Shown here: one piece after another, positions 37,658 through 48,523 of the stretch
Layout of the letters: every line of letters starts with the position of its first letter
Position numbering within the stretch: the stretch's first letter is position 1
Source of the DNA: Branchiostoma floridae
Taxonomy: Eukaryota > Chordata > Leptocardii > Amphioxiformes > Branchiostomatidae
DNA length: 64,000 bases
Reading direction: 5' to 3'
NCBI RefSeq assembly: GCF_000003815.2
Contig: NC_049995.1
Location: 13,044,062-13,108,061, forward strand
Position numbers and translations under genes: made by a program
The notes under the pieces: model-generated
Databases searched by the model: none
What the model was told of the DNA's origin: nothing
What the model saw: only the letters and a program-made list of their open reading frames with translations

Positions 37658-37843
37658 GGAAATCTCTAATCTTCAAGCAGATCCTACGGTGCCATAAGAT
37701 TGTATCAAAGCTTGCAAAGGGGTATAGCCGACCAAAGGGAGTCCGACGGGCACCGGGGCATACACGATCCTAGGCCGGCTTCACTCCTCTGCCAGCTTTT
37801 GATACTATCTTATGTTATTGTAGGATCTGCCTGGAGATTAATA
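37658..37843. mobile_element. MITE family B, copy 3
   Basis: Both ends are present: AAGCAGATCCTACGGTGCCA and GTAGGATCTGCCTGGAGATT, with inner GATTGTATCAAAGC / GCTTTTGATACTATCTT. Confidence 0.75.
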
Positions 37844-37984
37844 AATCTCAACGTGCCAACCCAAATTTAAATGTGTGATCGATCTTGCAACAAGGAATTA
37901 AGAATGGACGACTTTTTCAAACTTAGTTTTGTCTCATTGTTTTTCTTTTGCGTTTATAATACAGTTATAAGAGAAATTGAGGTA

Positions 37985-38200
37985 GACTTATATAGCCCTT
38001 GTAAAGTCTTCACAGCTAACAGTTCCTTTAGATCTTTGATTTGTTGTGGCCCAGGGATAGGCTGTATACTAAGACATGTGCACGTAGCCTGCTGGAAAGT
38101 TTTAACTGTGAGGAAGTTGAAACTTCACAAATCAGACTTTTTAGTCGTTTTTTAAACAAGTTTACTCCCGATTATTAGTATTGTCTGCAAATCCTGAGCC
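37985..38200 (+). repeat. Dispersed direct repeat, left of the LINE
   Basis: TTGTAAAGTCTTCACAGCTA, ACAGTTCCTTTAGATCTTTG, GTGGCCCAGGGATAGG and GCCTGCTGGAAAG match 42137-42320. Confidence 0.75.
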
Positions 38201-38360
38201 AATTTTTGCTTTCGCATCGACCACTAGTCATGGTGACGATGTCATTTGTCTCTTTGGATCCCAGCTGCACCAACTTCAGTGCCCCCCTCGGTCCAATTAA
38301 CTACTTTGTCTTCCAGGGTCCATGGTTTCGCAGAAAACAGGAAAAAAATTCATGGAAACA

Positions 38361-38550
38361 GGCAAGACAAACAGGAAAGTTTTATTCCCATTGCAAACAG
38401 AGAACGTCTATCTCATTTACAGGCCCGAAGCGTAGATAGTTTCCAAGAAAACAGACAAAACTGCAAGGAAGCAAGCAAGACAAACAGGAAGGGCTGATTC
38501 CCATTGCCAACAGAGAACATCTATTTCATTTACAGGCCCGAGGATAGAAG
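38361..38550. repeat. Tandem duplication, period about 112 bp
   Basis: AAGACAAACAGGAA, TTCCCATTGC.AACAGAGAA and TCATTTACAGGCCCGA in both copies. Confidence 0.75.
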
Positions 38551-39599
38551 GTTATTTATTCCCCGCCTAGGATACTAGTTTTACATTTGTCTTGTTATAA
38601 CTCATATTTCGTTACTGCAACTAATTAAAATCAAGCCGTTTGAATATAAGGGATTTTTTTATGTGCAGCGTTTAAACAACAAAAAATTAGAAAGGACGTC
38701 ATATCACGTCCTTGAAACTAACTAAAGTCTTTGCAAAACTACTTAAAGCTAGAGGTCTCCTCAACGTGCATAGTATTGCACATCCCCTTTTCTTGCTGCA
38801 AATAAAATGCTGTGGTATCAGGATCTGTTGAGCTAGTATACACCAACTTACAGAATCATTTGTTAGCGAAATGGACCATTGTTTTGAGTGTAACAAGTCC
38901 ACAGATAATTAGGCCCAGGTGCAGGCTGGACTTGGACATGATCCATTGGACCTGGGCCGTACCTGGACCTTAAAGTTTCTTTAGATCTGGACCGTACCAG
39001 TACCTACCTATAATGCATATACATGTTATAAAGGAAAGGGAATCACAAGGAACTAGGACCTTGTTTCGGGGAGCTTTGGCCCCAACACTTTGCAGCGTCC
39101 TTTGGGGCCTCTTGAATGTCAGATTCCAGGATAACAAGTAATTATCCGCGTCGCAATGCGGCAAGGACAGACTCGTGGAGGAAAGAAGAGTCGAAAAGAC
39201 TATGTTACAGATGAAGGGACACGTCCATAATTCTAACACAGTCTTGTAAGCATATCTAGTATTTTTTTACTCTGACAAATGTGGAATGTTGAAAGATTGA
39301 TAGATCAATTATCTGTGGAAGGTTGGATACCGTAACGACTACATTACTCATACTTATATGCTACCCATTATAGGTTTCTATATACGATGATGGGTTAGGA
39401 AAAATAAGATGTCAATGTGAAAAGATAATTTTGACCGCGTACGATTGATTGTATATCATAACAGTTCATCATAACCGACTGGTGCAAAACATTAAATGAC
39501 CCATACGTTATTTTAGAGTGAGATGTATGTAGTACATTTCCACGAAAGAGCGAATTGATGAATGAATTGTTTATAAAAAAAGTGATACAGTGTAGCTTA

Positions 39600-42085
39600 A
39601 AGCTGAATTACGTTAACGAAGCAATACAAGCACGGACAATGCCTTTCACAACTGGGCATAGATTATAAAAACACCGAGATGACAACATGTTTATGGAACA
39701 TGAAAATAATTGTTTAATGCAATTACAAAAACTACAGGACAACAACCCAACAGCGTTTTGGAATCTACTTAAAAAACTAAAGAATGACAAATCAACGAAC
39801 CAAGAAAATATACCAACAGACACCTGGGTTGAACACTTTAAATCTCTACACAGCAGGTCTAGATTAGAGAAACAGGTCTTTGATTCCCAATTCGAAAAAG
39901 TTTTATTAAACAAATTAAAAGTTCTACAAAAATATGATTCAAATGAAGGGCCCTTAGATTACCGGAATATGAAATTGGTAAAGCCATTCAAGCACTCAAA
40001 ACCAAAAAGGCAGGCGGGGAAGACATGATAATTAATGAAATGTTAAAAGGGGGGAAAACACTTCTATTACGTCCTCTTACAAAACTGTTCAATAACGTTC
40101 TCGAAACAGGAATCTTCCCAAAAGACTGGTCCAGCAGCTACATAGTTCCAATGCACAAGTCAGGTAGAAAAGATGATCCAAACAATTATCGGGGTATTGC
40201 AATTTCTAGCTGTCTGGGAAAATTATTTAGTTCAATTCTAAACAAAAGACTTACTACTTTCATGGAAGATAACGAAATTTTAAAACCCAACCAAACAGGA
40301 TTCAGAAAAAAATACAGAACAGCAGATAATATCTTTATATTGAAAACCCTAATCTTCAAGTACACACAGTCCGGAAAACGCCTCTTCGCTTGTTTTATTG
40401 ATCTTTCGAAGGCTTTCGATTCAGTTTGGCACCAGGGTCTTCTATTCAAACTTCTATCCAATGACATCTCGGGGAAATTCTTTCATATCATCAAAAGTTT
40501 ATATAGTAACTCAGAAGCCTGTGTAAAAACTAGTATAGGTCTGAGTGAAAATTTCCCTGTAGAGATTGGCGTGAGACAGGGATGTGTTCTAAGCCCCTCG
40601 CTATTTATCTGTACGTTAGTGATTTAGTTAACGATCTCAATACAGGAGACCTAGATACCCCTCTACTTCATTCATCCAAAGTATCAAGTTTATTTTATGC
40701 CGAAGACGTTGTCATGTTGTCAACAAGTCAACGTGGCCTACAGAACGCAATCAATGTTCTCGGCCTTTACTGCAATAAATGGAAACTAACAGTAAACTTA
40801 AAGAAAACGAAAATCATTGTTTTCAATCGTAAGGGACGATTGTTACCAAACTATAAATTTTGCTTATTCGACAAAGACATAGAAGTGGTATCCTCGTACT
40901 GTTATTTAGGCGTAGTATTTACAGCGGGGTGTAAATTTAACACAGCAATGAAAACCCTCCAAAAGAAGGCACTAAGGGCGCTATTTAGCATAAGAACAAC
41001 TATTGGAGGAAACAATGCTTCAGTACCACTGCAATGTAAGTTATTTGACGCTTGTATTGTGCCAATATTATTGTATGGTGCAGAAGTGTGGAGCAATGCT
41101 AGTTTAAACGACAATTCTCCATTAGAGCAAGCGCATCTAAAGTTCTGTTAAGTTGTCGTAGGTGTAAGAAGAAATGCCAGTAATCTCGCTACTAGAGCGG
41201 AGCTAGGAAGATTCCCTCTATGGATCGAGGCTTTCAGTAGACTATTTTCTTATTATTGTAGATTAACTAGAGAAGTACCGACAAATAGCATACAATATGA
41301 AGCATTTCTTGTACAACAAGACCTACACAGACGCAATATACCATGCTGGCTATCTAATGTAAGTAAGATTTTGGAGGAGTCGGGTTATGCATACCTATTG
41401 TTAAACAACGGTCGAGATATACCATCAATTCAGTTGGAGGTGAAGCAAAGACTGAAGGACATTTACCTTCAAACTTTTTACTCAGGGCTGAACTCCAGTG
41501 GTAGGACCGGAAACCAAGGAAACAGACTAAGAACATATAGAAAAATCAAACATACCTACGAAAGAGAACAGTACCTTAATATTCAGAATTTCAACCATCG
41601 CCGAGCCATGGCTAGATTAAGAATCAGTGACCATCCCCTACAAATTGAAGTGGGAAGATACAACCAGACTCCTCCGAATAATAGACTCTGTACACTTTGT
41701 AACTCCAACCGTATAGAGAATGAAGTCCATTTTATATTAGAGTGTCCTTTATACAATGACATGCGCAACTCTTTTATCAGTGCTCTGAATGTAGTAGATA
41801 CACGATGTAAAGAGTTAACCAACGACAACCTGTTTGTACATATAATGACAACCACAGACAACTTTGTACAACACAAACTCTGTGAGTTCGTATACACATG
41901 TTTTAAGAAAAGGGAAGAGTCATGTAAACGTTAGATATAGTGATAGCTTAGTTGCAGATGTATTGTTTATTCAATTGTAATACTACATGTTATAGTACTT
42001 AGTCTTTATAATTAGTATCCCATCATGGGATTTGCTGCATTTAGCCCACATGGGCAGGAACATGCAAATAAAGATCATCATCATT
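39600..42085 (+). mobile_element. 5'-truncated, frameshifted Jockey/CR1-like LINE
   Basis: Non-LTR retrotransposon remnant. It starts inside the linker before the reverse transcriptase (the endonuclease is absent) and runs through RT to a C-terminal zinc knuckle, then a 3' UTR ending AAATAAAGATCATCATCATT, i.e. an AATAAAG plus (ATC)n tail typical of target-primed elements. The clade was not resolved. The 5' border is approximate because no target-site duplication was found. Diverged direct repeats flank it at 37985-38115 and 42137-42260. Confidence 0.85.
39687..41937 (+). pseudogene. Reverse transcriptase (LINE ORF2) pseudogene
   Basis: Four in-frame blocks are separated by damage: a frame change near 39965, another near 40600-40610 just after the QGCVLSP motif, and a TAA at 41149-41151. 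Visible RT motifs in order: PNNYRGIAI, ACFIDLSKAFDSVWH, GVRQGCVLSPSLF, then the catalytic box as YAEDVV instead of YADD, so one catalytic Asp is Glu, and YLGVVF. The last block (about 41371-41937) holds a CxxC...H....C zinc knuckle (CTLC then HFILEC). Not functional. Confidence 0.88.
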
Positions 42086-42136
42086 AAACAATCTCGTGTA
42101 TTACAATGCTAGAAGCAACCTTTTCAAAGCTTTACT

Positions 42137-42320
42137 TATAGCCTTTGTAAAGTCTACACAGATAACAGTTCCTTTAGATCTTTGATTTCATGTGGCCTAG
42201 GGATGGGATGTATGCTATGACAGGTCACCTGCTGGAAAGATCTGATTGTCAGGAAGACTTTTCAGTTACTTTTTTCAATCTATTCCACTCACGATTATAG
42301 TCTGCAAAGTTTTGCATTTT
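42137..42320 (+). repeat. Dispersed direct repeat, right of the LINE
   Basis: TTTGTAAAGTCTACACAGAT, AACAGTTCCTTTAGATCTTT, GTGGCCTAGGGATGGG and ACCTGCTGGAAAG. Same orientation and order as the 37985 copy, 4.15 kb apart. Confidence 0.75.
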
Positions 42321-42824
42321 GCCTGTCTTTCCAAATATCGTTCCAGTATTGCAGACATATTCTCATTAAAAAAGGTAACCTACTCTTTAATTAAAAAAAA
42401 CGTCTACCCAAAGCCGCATCAGTGGTGTGTTTGGTCGGCCTTTACAAAGGTTAATCCAGGAATTACGTTTGTCATCATTGGTAATTTTAAGTTCTTTACA
42501 AAAGGCCGTCTGGTTGCAGGCTAATGTAGATCAAAGTGTCCTTTTGCATTTACCGTCCGACATGCAACAGGCATTGGAAAATGTCCAAATACGTGCATCG
42601 CTTACTGAGGCCTTACGCCCGTTACATAAAGCCAACCACAGCCTAACTGCCGCTCTCAACCTTCACCCTGAAGTGGTTTGGAGTCGGTTGAAGGCAAAGT
42701 TGGCTGCAGTTATGGTTGGTAGCTAGTAGCCGCGGTTGGCTATTGGTCTGCTGCGCTAGGTGAATGTCTTAATGTTTAGGTATTACAAAAAATCCTCTCT
42801 TAAAGCTCACCGATCGTACCGAAT
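42321..42824 (+). other. Exon-like open frame, unassigned
   Basis: From a possible acceptor (GTCTGGTTGCAG ending at 42521) an open frame runs 42522-42726, containing LLHLPSDMQQALENVQIRAS and ending VMVGS-stop. Composition is protein-like and leucine/alanine-rich, but I recognise no family and see no upstream exon or poly(A) signal. Confidence 0.25.
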
Positions 42825-43037
42825 TCAATTCATAAGAGGGTTGGCACTCATGAGCTTACTGAGGGAAGACCTTAAGGAAAGAGTACTTGGACCACTGTAG
42901 TCAGAAAGAAACCAAGGGAGCTCAGGAAGCTGGTGATTAACAGGACGGAGTGAAAAGAGTTGAAGAAAGACTGATTGTAGCTGCAGAGTGTCTATGACCA
43001 CTGCAGCAGGAGGACACAGTGGACTACTACTACTACT
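42825..43037 (+). mobile_element. Retroelement 3' end with (CTA)n tail
   Basis: Ends CACAGTGGAC then (TAC)n. A related copy of the last ~85 bp (GCTGCAGAGTGTC, CCACTGCAGCAG, GGACTACTAC) is at 5818-5900. A shared end with a trinucleotide tail suggests a non-LTR element. The family is not recognised. Confidence 0.5.
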
Positions 43038-43689
43038 TAGCAATCATGACAGAGTTGGCAATCGGTTGGGATTCGGGCAGGGGAAATTCGGGTGTCTGCG
43101 GCTAGAGGTTCGGATGGTTGGGAGTAGCTTCTTCTTCTAGGGTCCCCACTTGGAGTAGCTTAGAAAATATTATGGGCTTGGACGAGGGTAAATCATTGAC
43201 GAGTTTGGAAATGGTTGGGACTTAGAACTTACTACTACTCCTACTCTCTGTCAGTCATTCTATCCAGACTATGACAAACTTAGAACTTAGTTGTCGCTAA
43301 AATATAGACATGGCCCTAACTCGTCAGACTGCTCCAATGACCTAAGCCTACTGCAGACCTTGGTTGGCTAGCTGCCTGAGGGAAGGCCCTGAATGTGTAA
43401 ATAACCTCGAGACGTACGTTCTTGGCTGTCCAACCATTTCACCAAGTTGTAACAAATCAGCGTCTAAGAGACACATAACCCTCCATTGATTTGTAGGTTC
43501 TTTACTATAATGTCTGGGAGCAGCTGGCAGTCTGGATAGTTCTCAAACTTGAGCGACGCTTTAAGCCTTACTATTAGTAGTCATCACTGTACGTTTTGGA
43601 ATATTGCTACTACCTAACTCGTAAAAAGTTCATATGTGGCAGTTAATGTCCTGCATGCCAACGCATGTCTGAGAACAGTATTTAAAGTG

Positions 43690-43935
43690 CTACAGTTGTG
43701 TACATCCCAAAACTATCGTAGAGTGGAATTTGTTATCACCAAGTACAGTAGATGCATCTTCTCTGGGGAGCTTTAAAGAACGCTTGCAGGTAGATGTGCA
43801 AAAGTTTGGAGTGACGGGTCGTTCATTGTAATATAATCAGCTGCTGCCGCGCCGCGTGCCTGCGAAGCTGGTGTGTTATGCCAAAGGGCGGCTATACCGG
43901 CTATAAAACAGATACAGAAATCGGAACATTCACGA
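43690..43935 (+). mobile_element. LINE 3' end fragment
   Basis: The frame ending at 43832 reads KTIVEWNLLSPSTVDASSLG followed by SFKERLQ, the conserved C-terminus of CR1/Jockey-type ORF2 proteins (WN.LP..VV.A.S...FK..L). A GC-rich 3' UTR and an ACAGATACAGAAAT tail follow. Only the last ~250 bp is left, as expected from 5' truncation. Confidence 0.65.
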
Positions 43936-44392
43936 TATACCTCTAATAATTACGCGTCTTCAGCCAACGCGATGAACAAGACGGATTCTGTCTGCGTAGT
44001 TTGATAGAACATACCTTAGTGTGCTATCAACGTGCGACGGTTTCCTACAACGATAGATCATCAGATAGACTGTATTGGTTGTGCTACCATTAAATACATT
44101 TAAAACTAAATTCTAATTTGGATTAAGTGACTATTGCATGATTTCAAAATCATCTTTGCTTCAAAGGGAGGTCAATGGCATTGAAGAAACTATTTTATGA
44201 CTATGAATTGAAATTTTGTCGGAAAGTTGATTTTAGATCTGGTGTGGTAGGTTGAAATAGATGGGAAAGTAAATTTTGGTAAATGAGTTCTTGCACTATA
44301 AAATATGCATGTAGTGTGCGAACATAGCTTGTTCCTCTACTAAAGACAATTTTGATAAAATAGCAAAACTCTCTCGATCTCCCTCATGTCTA

Positions 44393-44424
<32 letters not shown>

Positions 44425-45978
44425 GAAACATCTGCAGCTATACTTTGAATTGTCTATCTTTATTTCTCAACAAAACATTTTTCCACAGTTCACTTTTTTT
44501 TTCAAATGTCATATCTTAACCTTTTACTTTCATAAGACTGCCTGATAGTACCATTATCAAGTTCCGGCGGACGTAATAACCCATTAAGACAGACGTCATA
44601 TTTCCCGCCGGAGGGGAAACATAAGTGGGATACACGTAATCATCTGGCAATCTGATTAATGGATTATTCCTAAGGACTTTGATCTTTGGGGGTTATTACT
44701 TTGTCATTCGGGAGCATATGTAATTTTCGAACAAATTATTAGATATTAACATTTCGAGGGGGCGGGGTTCTGTGACAGCAGAACAAGTTATGCAGCTGCT
44801 AGGTTTTTCTCTAAGCGTTATAAGAATAGATTTGAAAGATATATTGGTTTTGTTATATCTTATTGCAAAATCGAGTCTATCATAGCACAGAAATGTCATA
44901 AAGTTAAAAAGATATTTTGGAAAATGGGTATCATTACACTGTGATATTGTAAATTAGTTTGCAAACTGTTCTAGAATTTTATGTAGTTTTTGTCTTTACA
45001 TTTCTATACCGTATGCTTTTCCTTGCATACATACTTATTACTGCTTTTGTGCTGTACATCTTTAAAATGCAATAAAAAAGTTTAGCGTTAATGAGCGGAT
45101 TCTCTCAAAAAATGCAATACTGACACTAAAAAGCAAAAAAAAATTATACAGATGAATATGATCATAATCAAATTTGGAAACTTTATGTTCACTGAGGTCG
45201 ATTAATGACATTTTGTTTAGGAAATGCACGTTCTGAAAAATTATCTTAGGTGTGTTTTGTAAATAGTGTAGCCGGTTTTCAACGATAAAGTACCAAATCG
45301 CTTGTGATTTTGGGTTTACCGATACCTATGTCTATGGTGGAGTTGACTCTAAATGCTTTTATCAGGTCAAAACCCCTCTTCAAGGAAAACATCAAATTGT
45401 GTTTTCATCTTCTGCAACCTTTTATCTCTTGCATGCAGACGTGAGTTTAAATTTTTACCTCGTTAGAATTAGACACACTAAGGCAAGAGCACCTTTCGTT
45501 TTATCTCCATGCGATAAAAGGACAACACTTTCAGGTCACTCCCTGTGCTAATGTACGTTGAATTAGTCATGTGGCACTACTTCTAAAGCTCCGCTGATCC
45601 GTAACGTTAGGGTTCAGGATTCTAATACAGAGCCCTTGCCCTGATATTTTTCCCGAGGTCTTGTTTATTCTGAGTTAAACTTTTGCCTTTTTAAATTACC
45701 ATTGCAAATATTTTTATGAGTTATTATGAGGCAGATGAATTTGATCTAGTGTCATGGCTCTTATCAAGAAAACGCAATGCATATATATATATATATACTC
45801 GTCAGAATTAACATACCGCTGTCTGAAGTAACAGGCATTAATATTAATATGTTGTATTTAATTGATCATTGTGAGTATACGTGTGCAAATTTGTTTTAAA
45901 GCATCCTTTAACTTGAAAGTCGTATCGACATGGATCTCAGCGACAGCCAATGGTATAAGGCTGCCTGTGCTTCTTTAT
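43936..45978. other. No gene seen
   Basis: AT-rich, with two microsatellites (44391, 45780). Otherwise unrecognised. Confidence 0.55.
44391..44422. repeat. (TCTG)n/(TC)n microsatellite
   Basis: TGTCTGTCTGTCTGTCTGTC followed by TCTCTCTC. Confidence 0.9.
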
Positions 45979-46210
45979 GCCCCCTTTCCACTAGGACGGC
46001 GCTCTCGCCGCGCTGTCTCTGCGACAATAAATGTGACAGATCGCTGAACGAATTGCGTAGTAAAGAAACGATTTTTCATACAATTTGTGTATTTTGCTGT
46101 CCTCTCAGTCACACTATATTACATCGGTATGATATACCCAGTAAGAAATCAAAGGTAATTTAGGATGCAGTGAGAGCGCAGCGCGATCGCCGTCTAGTGA
46201 AAAGGGGGCC
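45979..46210. mobile_element. MITE, GGCCCCCTTT ends
   Basis: 232 bp with about 40-bp inverted ends: GCCCCCTTTCCACTAG...CGGCG / CGCCGTCTAGTG...AAAGGGGGC, and an inner CGCTGTCTCTGC / GCAGTGAGAGCG pair. Confidence 0.75.
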
Positions 46211-46634
46211 TAAGAAATGAGCCAAGGCCAATATTCCATATTCCAGACACTCCAGAGTCGCCTTATGGCGACAATTTTGACGTGTCTGATCTATCACTGA
46301 CGGATGCATGGACGTAAGACGGATTAGTCGCAATTAGACACATCCTGCAATGACTTGTCGCTACGGAAGAGGCAACCTACGTACAGCTTTATTGATAGAT
46401 AAGTGTAATCATATTGCAGAATTAGTCGGTTCCTGTTCATGTTGCGTAGTAGAACCCCGTGTAATGTAAATGGTGTTGCTATTCAATTCCTTTATTATTT
46501 GATGCCTGTTGCGTAAAGGTTTGTCGTGTAACTAGAAAGTTGATTGTCCTTAAATTCTAAATAGATCATCATCATCATCATGATCATCGCGGACCAAGTC
46601 CACCTCTTAATAGATAAATCCCCCCCCCCCCCCG

Positions 46635-46800
46635 AGCAGATCTTAGAATGGCATACGGTAGTATCATAAGCTGGGGAAGGAGTTGAGCCCGCAGAAGAGT
46701 TTTATTCCTTGTAACGAAATAAAACCCCTCTGGCGGCTAAAATCCTTCCCCAGGTTATGATACCTTCTAATGCGAGCTCAAGATCTGCTTGGAGATTACC
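46635..46800. mobile_element. MITE family B, copy 4, left end replaced by C15
   Basis: GAGCAGATCTTAGAATGGCA...AGTATCATAAGCTGGGGAAG on the left, CCCCAGGTTATGATACC...AGATCTGCTTGGAGATTACC on the right. The left tip is lost into a run of 15 C (46620-46634). Confidence 0.7.
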
Positions 46801-47774
46801 CTGCCTTGTCTTTACACCACATTTGACATTTAGTTCGTCCTCTCTCGAGGGAAGACAGTCCTCGGTCTCACAACTCCCGAAAAACAGCGACCCAAAAGTC
46901 GATGCAGATAATGCTCTTACCAGAGTACTGATGTGCAATTGTGCACCGGAACTATACATGCCTTTCTGATTGTGGTGTCCATTAATCTACTGTTCAGTTG
47001 TCACCTGTAATGATGGAAACCAGCAGTTTTCATCCGCTACCTGCCAAGAAGCTTACAACATGACACACAGAGAACAGCAATACCACGCTTCCTACACTAA
47101 CCCTCACAGGGCGTCCTGTTTTGTGGAATCTTACTCTGCACGATATCAATGAATAGCATTAAACAGCAACAACCCTTGGGTGACTAAAAGCGTCTTAGAT
47201 GGCGTGATTGTAATATGATCAGTGAATGTAAAGCTGGTGCGATAGACCGAAAATGTTTTTCTTTGTGTTTTTTATCAGTCCTGTTTGATAGCATTAACAC
47301 AGTCCAGGATGGAATTATGATAACATAGACCGACGATGCTGCCACGCTGGTAGAACATATTTACAGACTGATCACAATTTGTTGTACTGAAAGAAAATGT
47401 AATTCAAATGAAGGATCAGAATATTGTAAATATACTACAATCCTCGAAAAGTGCTATTGCTCATTCGTTTAGAGACTTCTTTTCTGTACATTCTCTAGAT
47501 CTTCTCAATGCAGGCTGCGGTCAATGGCTGACCAAAGCTTAGACAGATAACGATTTTTTTACGTTTTTTATGTTTTTATGTCTCTTCAATCATACTCGTA
47601 TATCTTCATATGGCAATAATTAAATGAAGGGTCAAGAAAATTCAATTTCAGTCGCAGTACGACCGCCAAACGATTGCCTTCTAATTATAAGGGCTTTAGG
47701 ACTGAAGGTTATGATCAATCAAGGACCTTTCCACCCGCCAATCCTGCAAGAGCTAGTTCAAAGTAATGTGAAAC

Positions 47775-48096
47775 CAATCGTTTTTGGGTCGGTATTTTTC
47801 GGTGATTTCGTTTATTCTACGTGGAATTGCATTGCTAGCGAGAGTGCCTTGATTTTTTTGGCACAGACTTGTGAAAAAGCTACCTGTGCGCGTGTCTGAT
47901 GTCGCAGATGTTATAAGGTTAATACGTTGTCCAGTCCGCAACTAATCGTTTGTGGTCGGTATTTGTCGTCGAATGCGCATGTTCTACTTCGAATTACTAG
48001 CTAGACTGGCCTAATTCTTTTGCTCAGAAATGTGGAAAGCTGCGCGAGTCTGATGTCGCAGATGTTATAAGGTTAATACGCTGTCCAGTCTGCCAC
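47775..48096. repeat. Tandem duplication, period about 155 bp
   Basis: GTCTGATGTCGCAGATGTTA then TAAGGTTAATACG(T/C)TGTCC at 47893 and 48048, with related sequence before each. Confidence 0.75.
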
Positions 48097-48474
48097 TCAT
48101 TATCTCCATTCTGCAGTGAGGCGGGATATGGCGTTTGATCTCTGCTATCTATTAGGTGAATATTTAAATGTCGCTTTGGTGCCAAAGGCATTATCCTCCT
48201 TACGCCATCTGCCAATAGCTTTAGAACAGGGCCATCACTAAGGAGAAAAAACTAGGTAGTGTCGCCGTACATGCACGTAATGACAAGTACCTTCGTCGCG
48301 TTGCACAAGATGGTGCGACAACGAGTTGCCCAACGTTCAGTTTAAAGAATCTAGCGCGTAGGTAGCCATTAATGGGTAGAAATTATCTGGAAATTGACCA
48401 ATTTTCTGTTTGCTGTAGGTGGGAGGCGGTTGTAAGCTGTTTAAGTAAAAGGTGACATCGTCAGAGCCGGACAG

Positions 48475-48523
48475 ATGTGGCTAACGATAGCCGTTTGCAT
48501 TGTTACGGGTGGGCTTCTTCACG
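48475..48523 (+). CDS. Receptor exon 1 (signal peptide)
   Basis: ATG TGG begins a 16-codon hydrophobic leader ([16 protein letters not shown]), and one base of a split Gly codon precedes the donor GTGAGT. This start is chosen because the leader is a good signal peptide and the phase-1 donor joins in frame to exon 2. A pyrimidine-rich acceptor (TTTCTGTTTGCTGTAG, ending at 48418) lies just upstream, so the 5' UTR may itself be spliced and the promoter may lie farther upstream. Confidence 0.85.
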
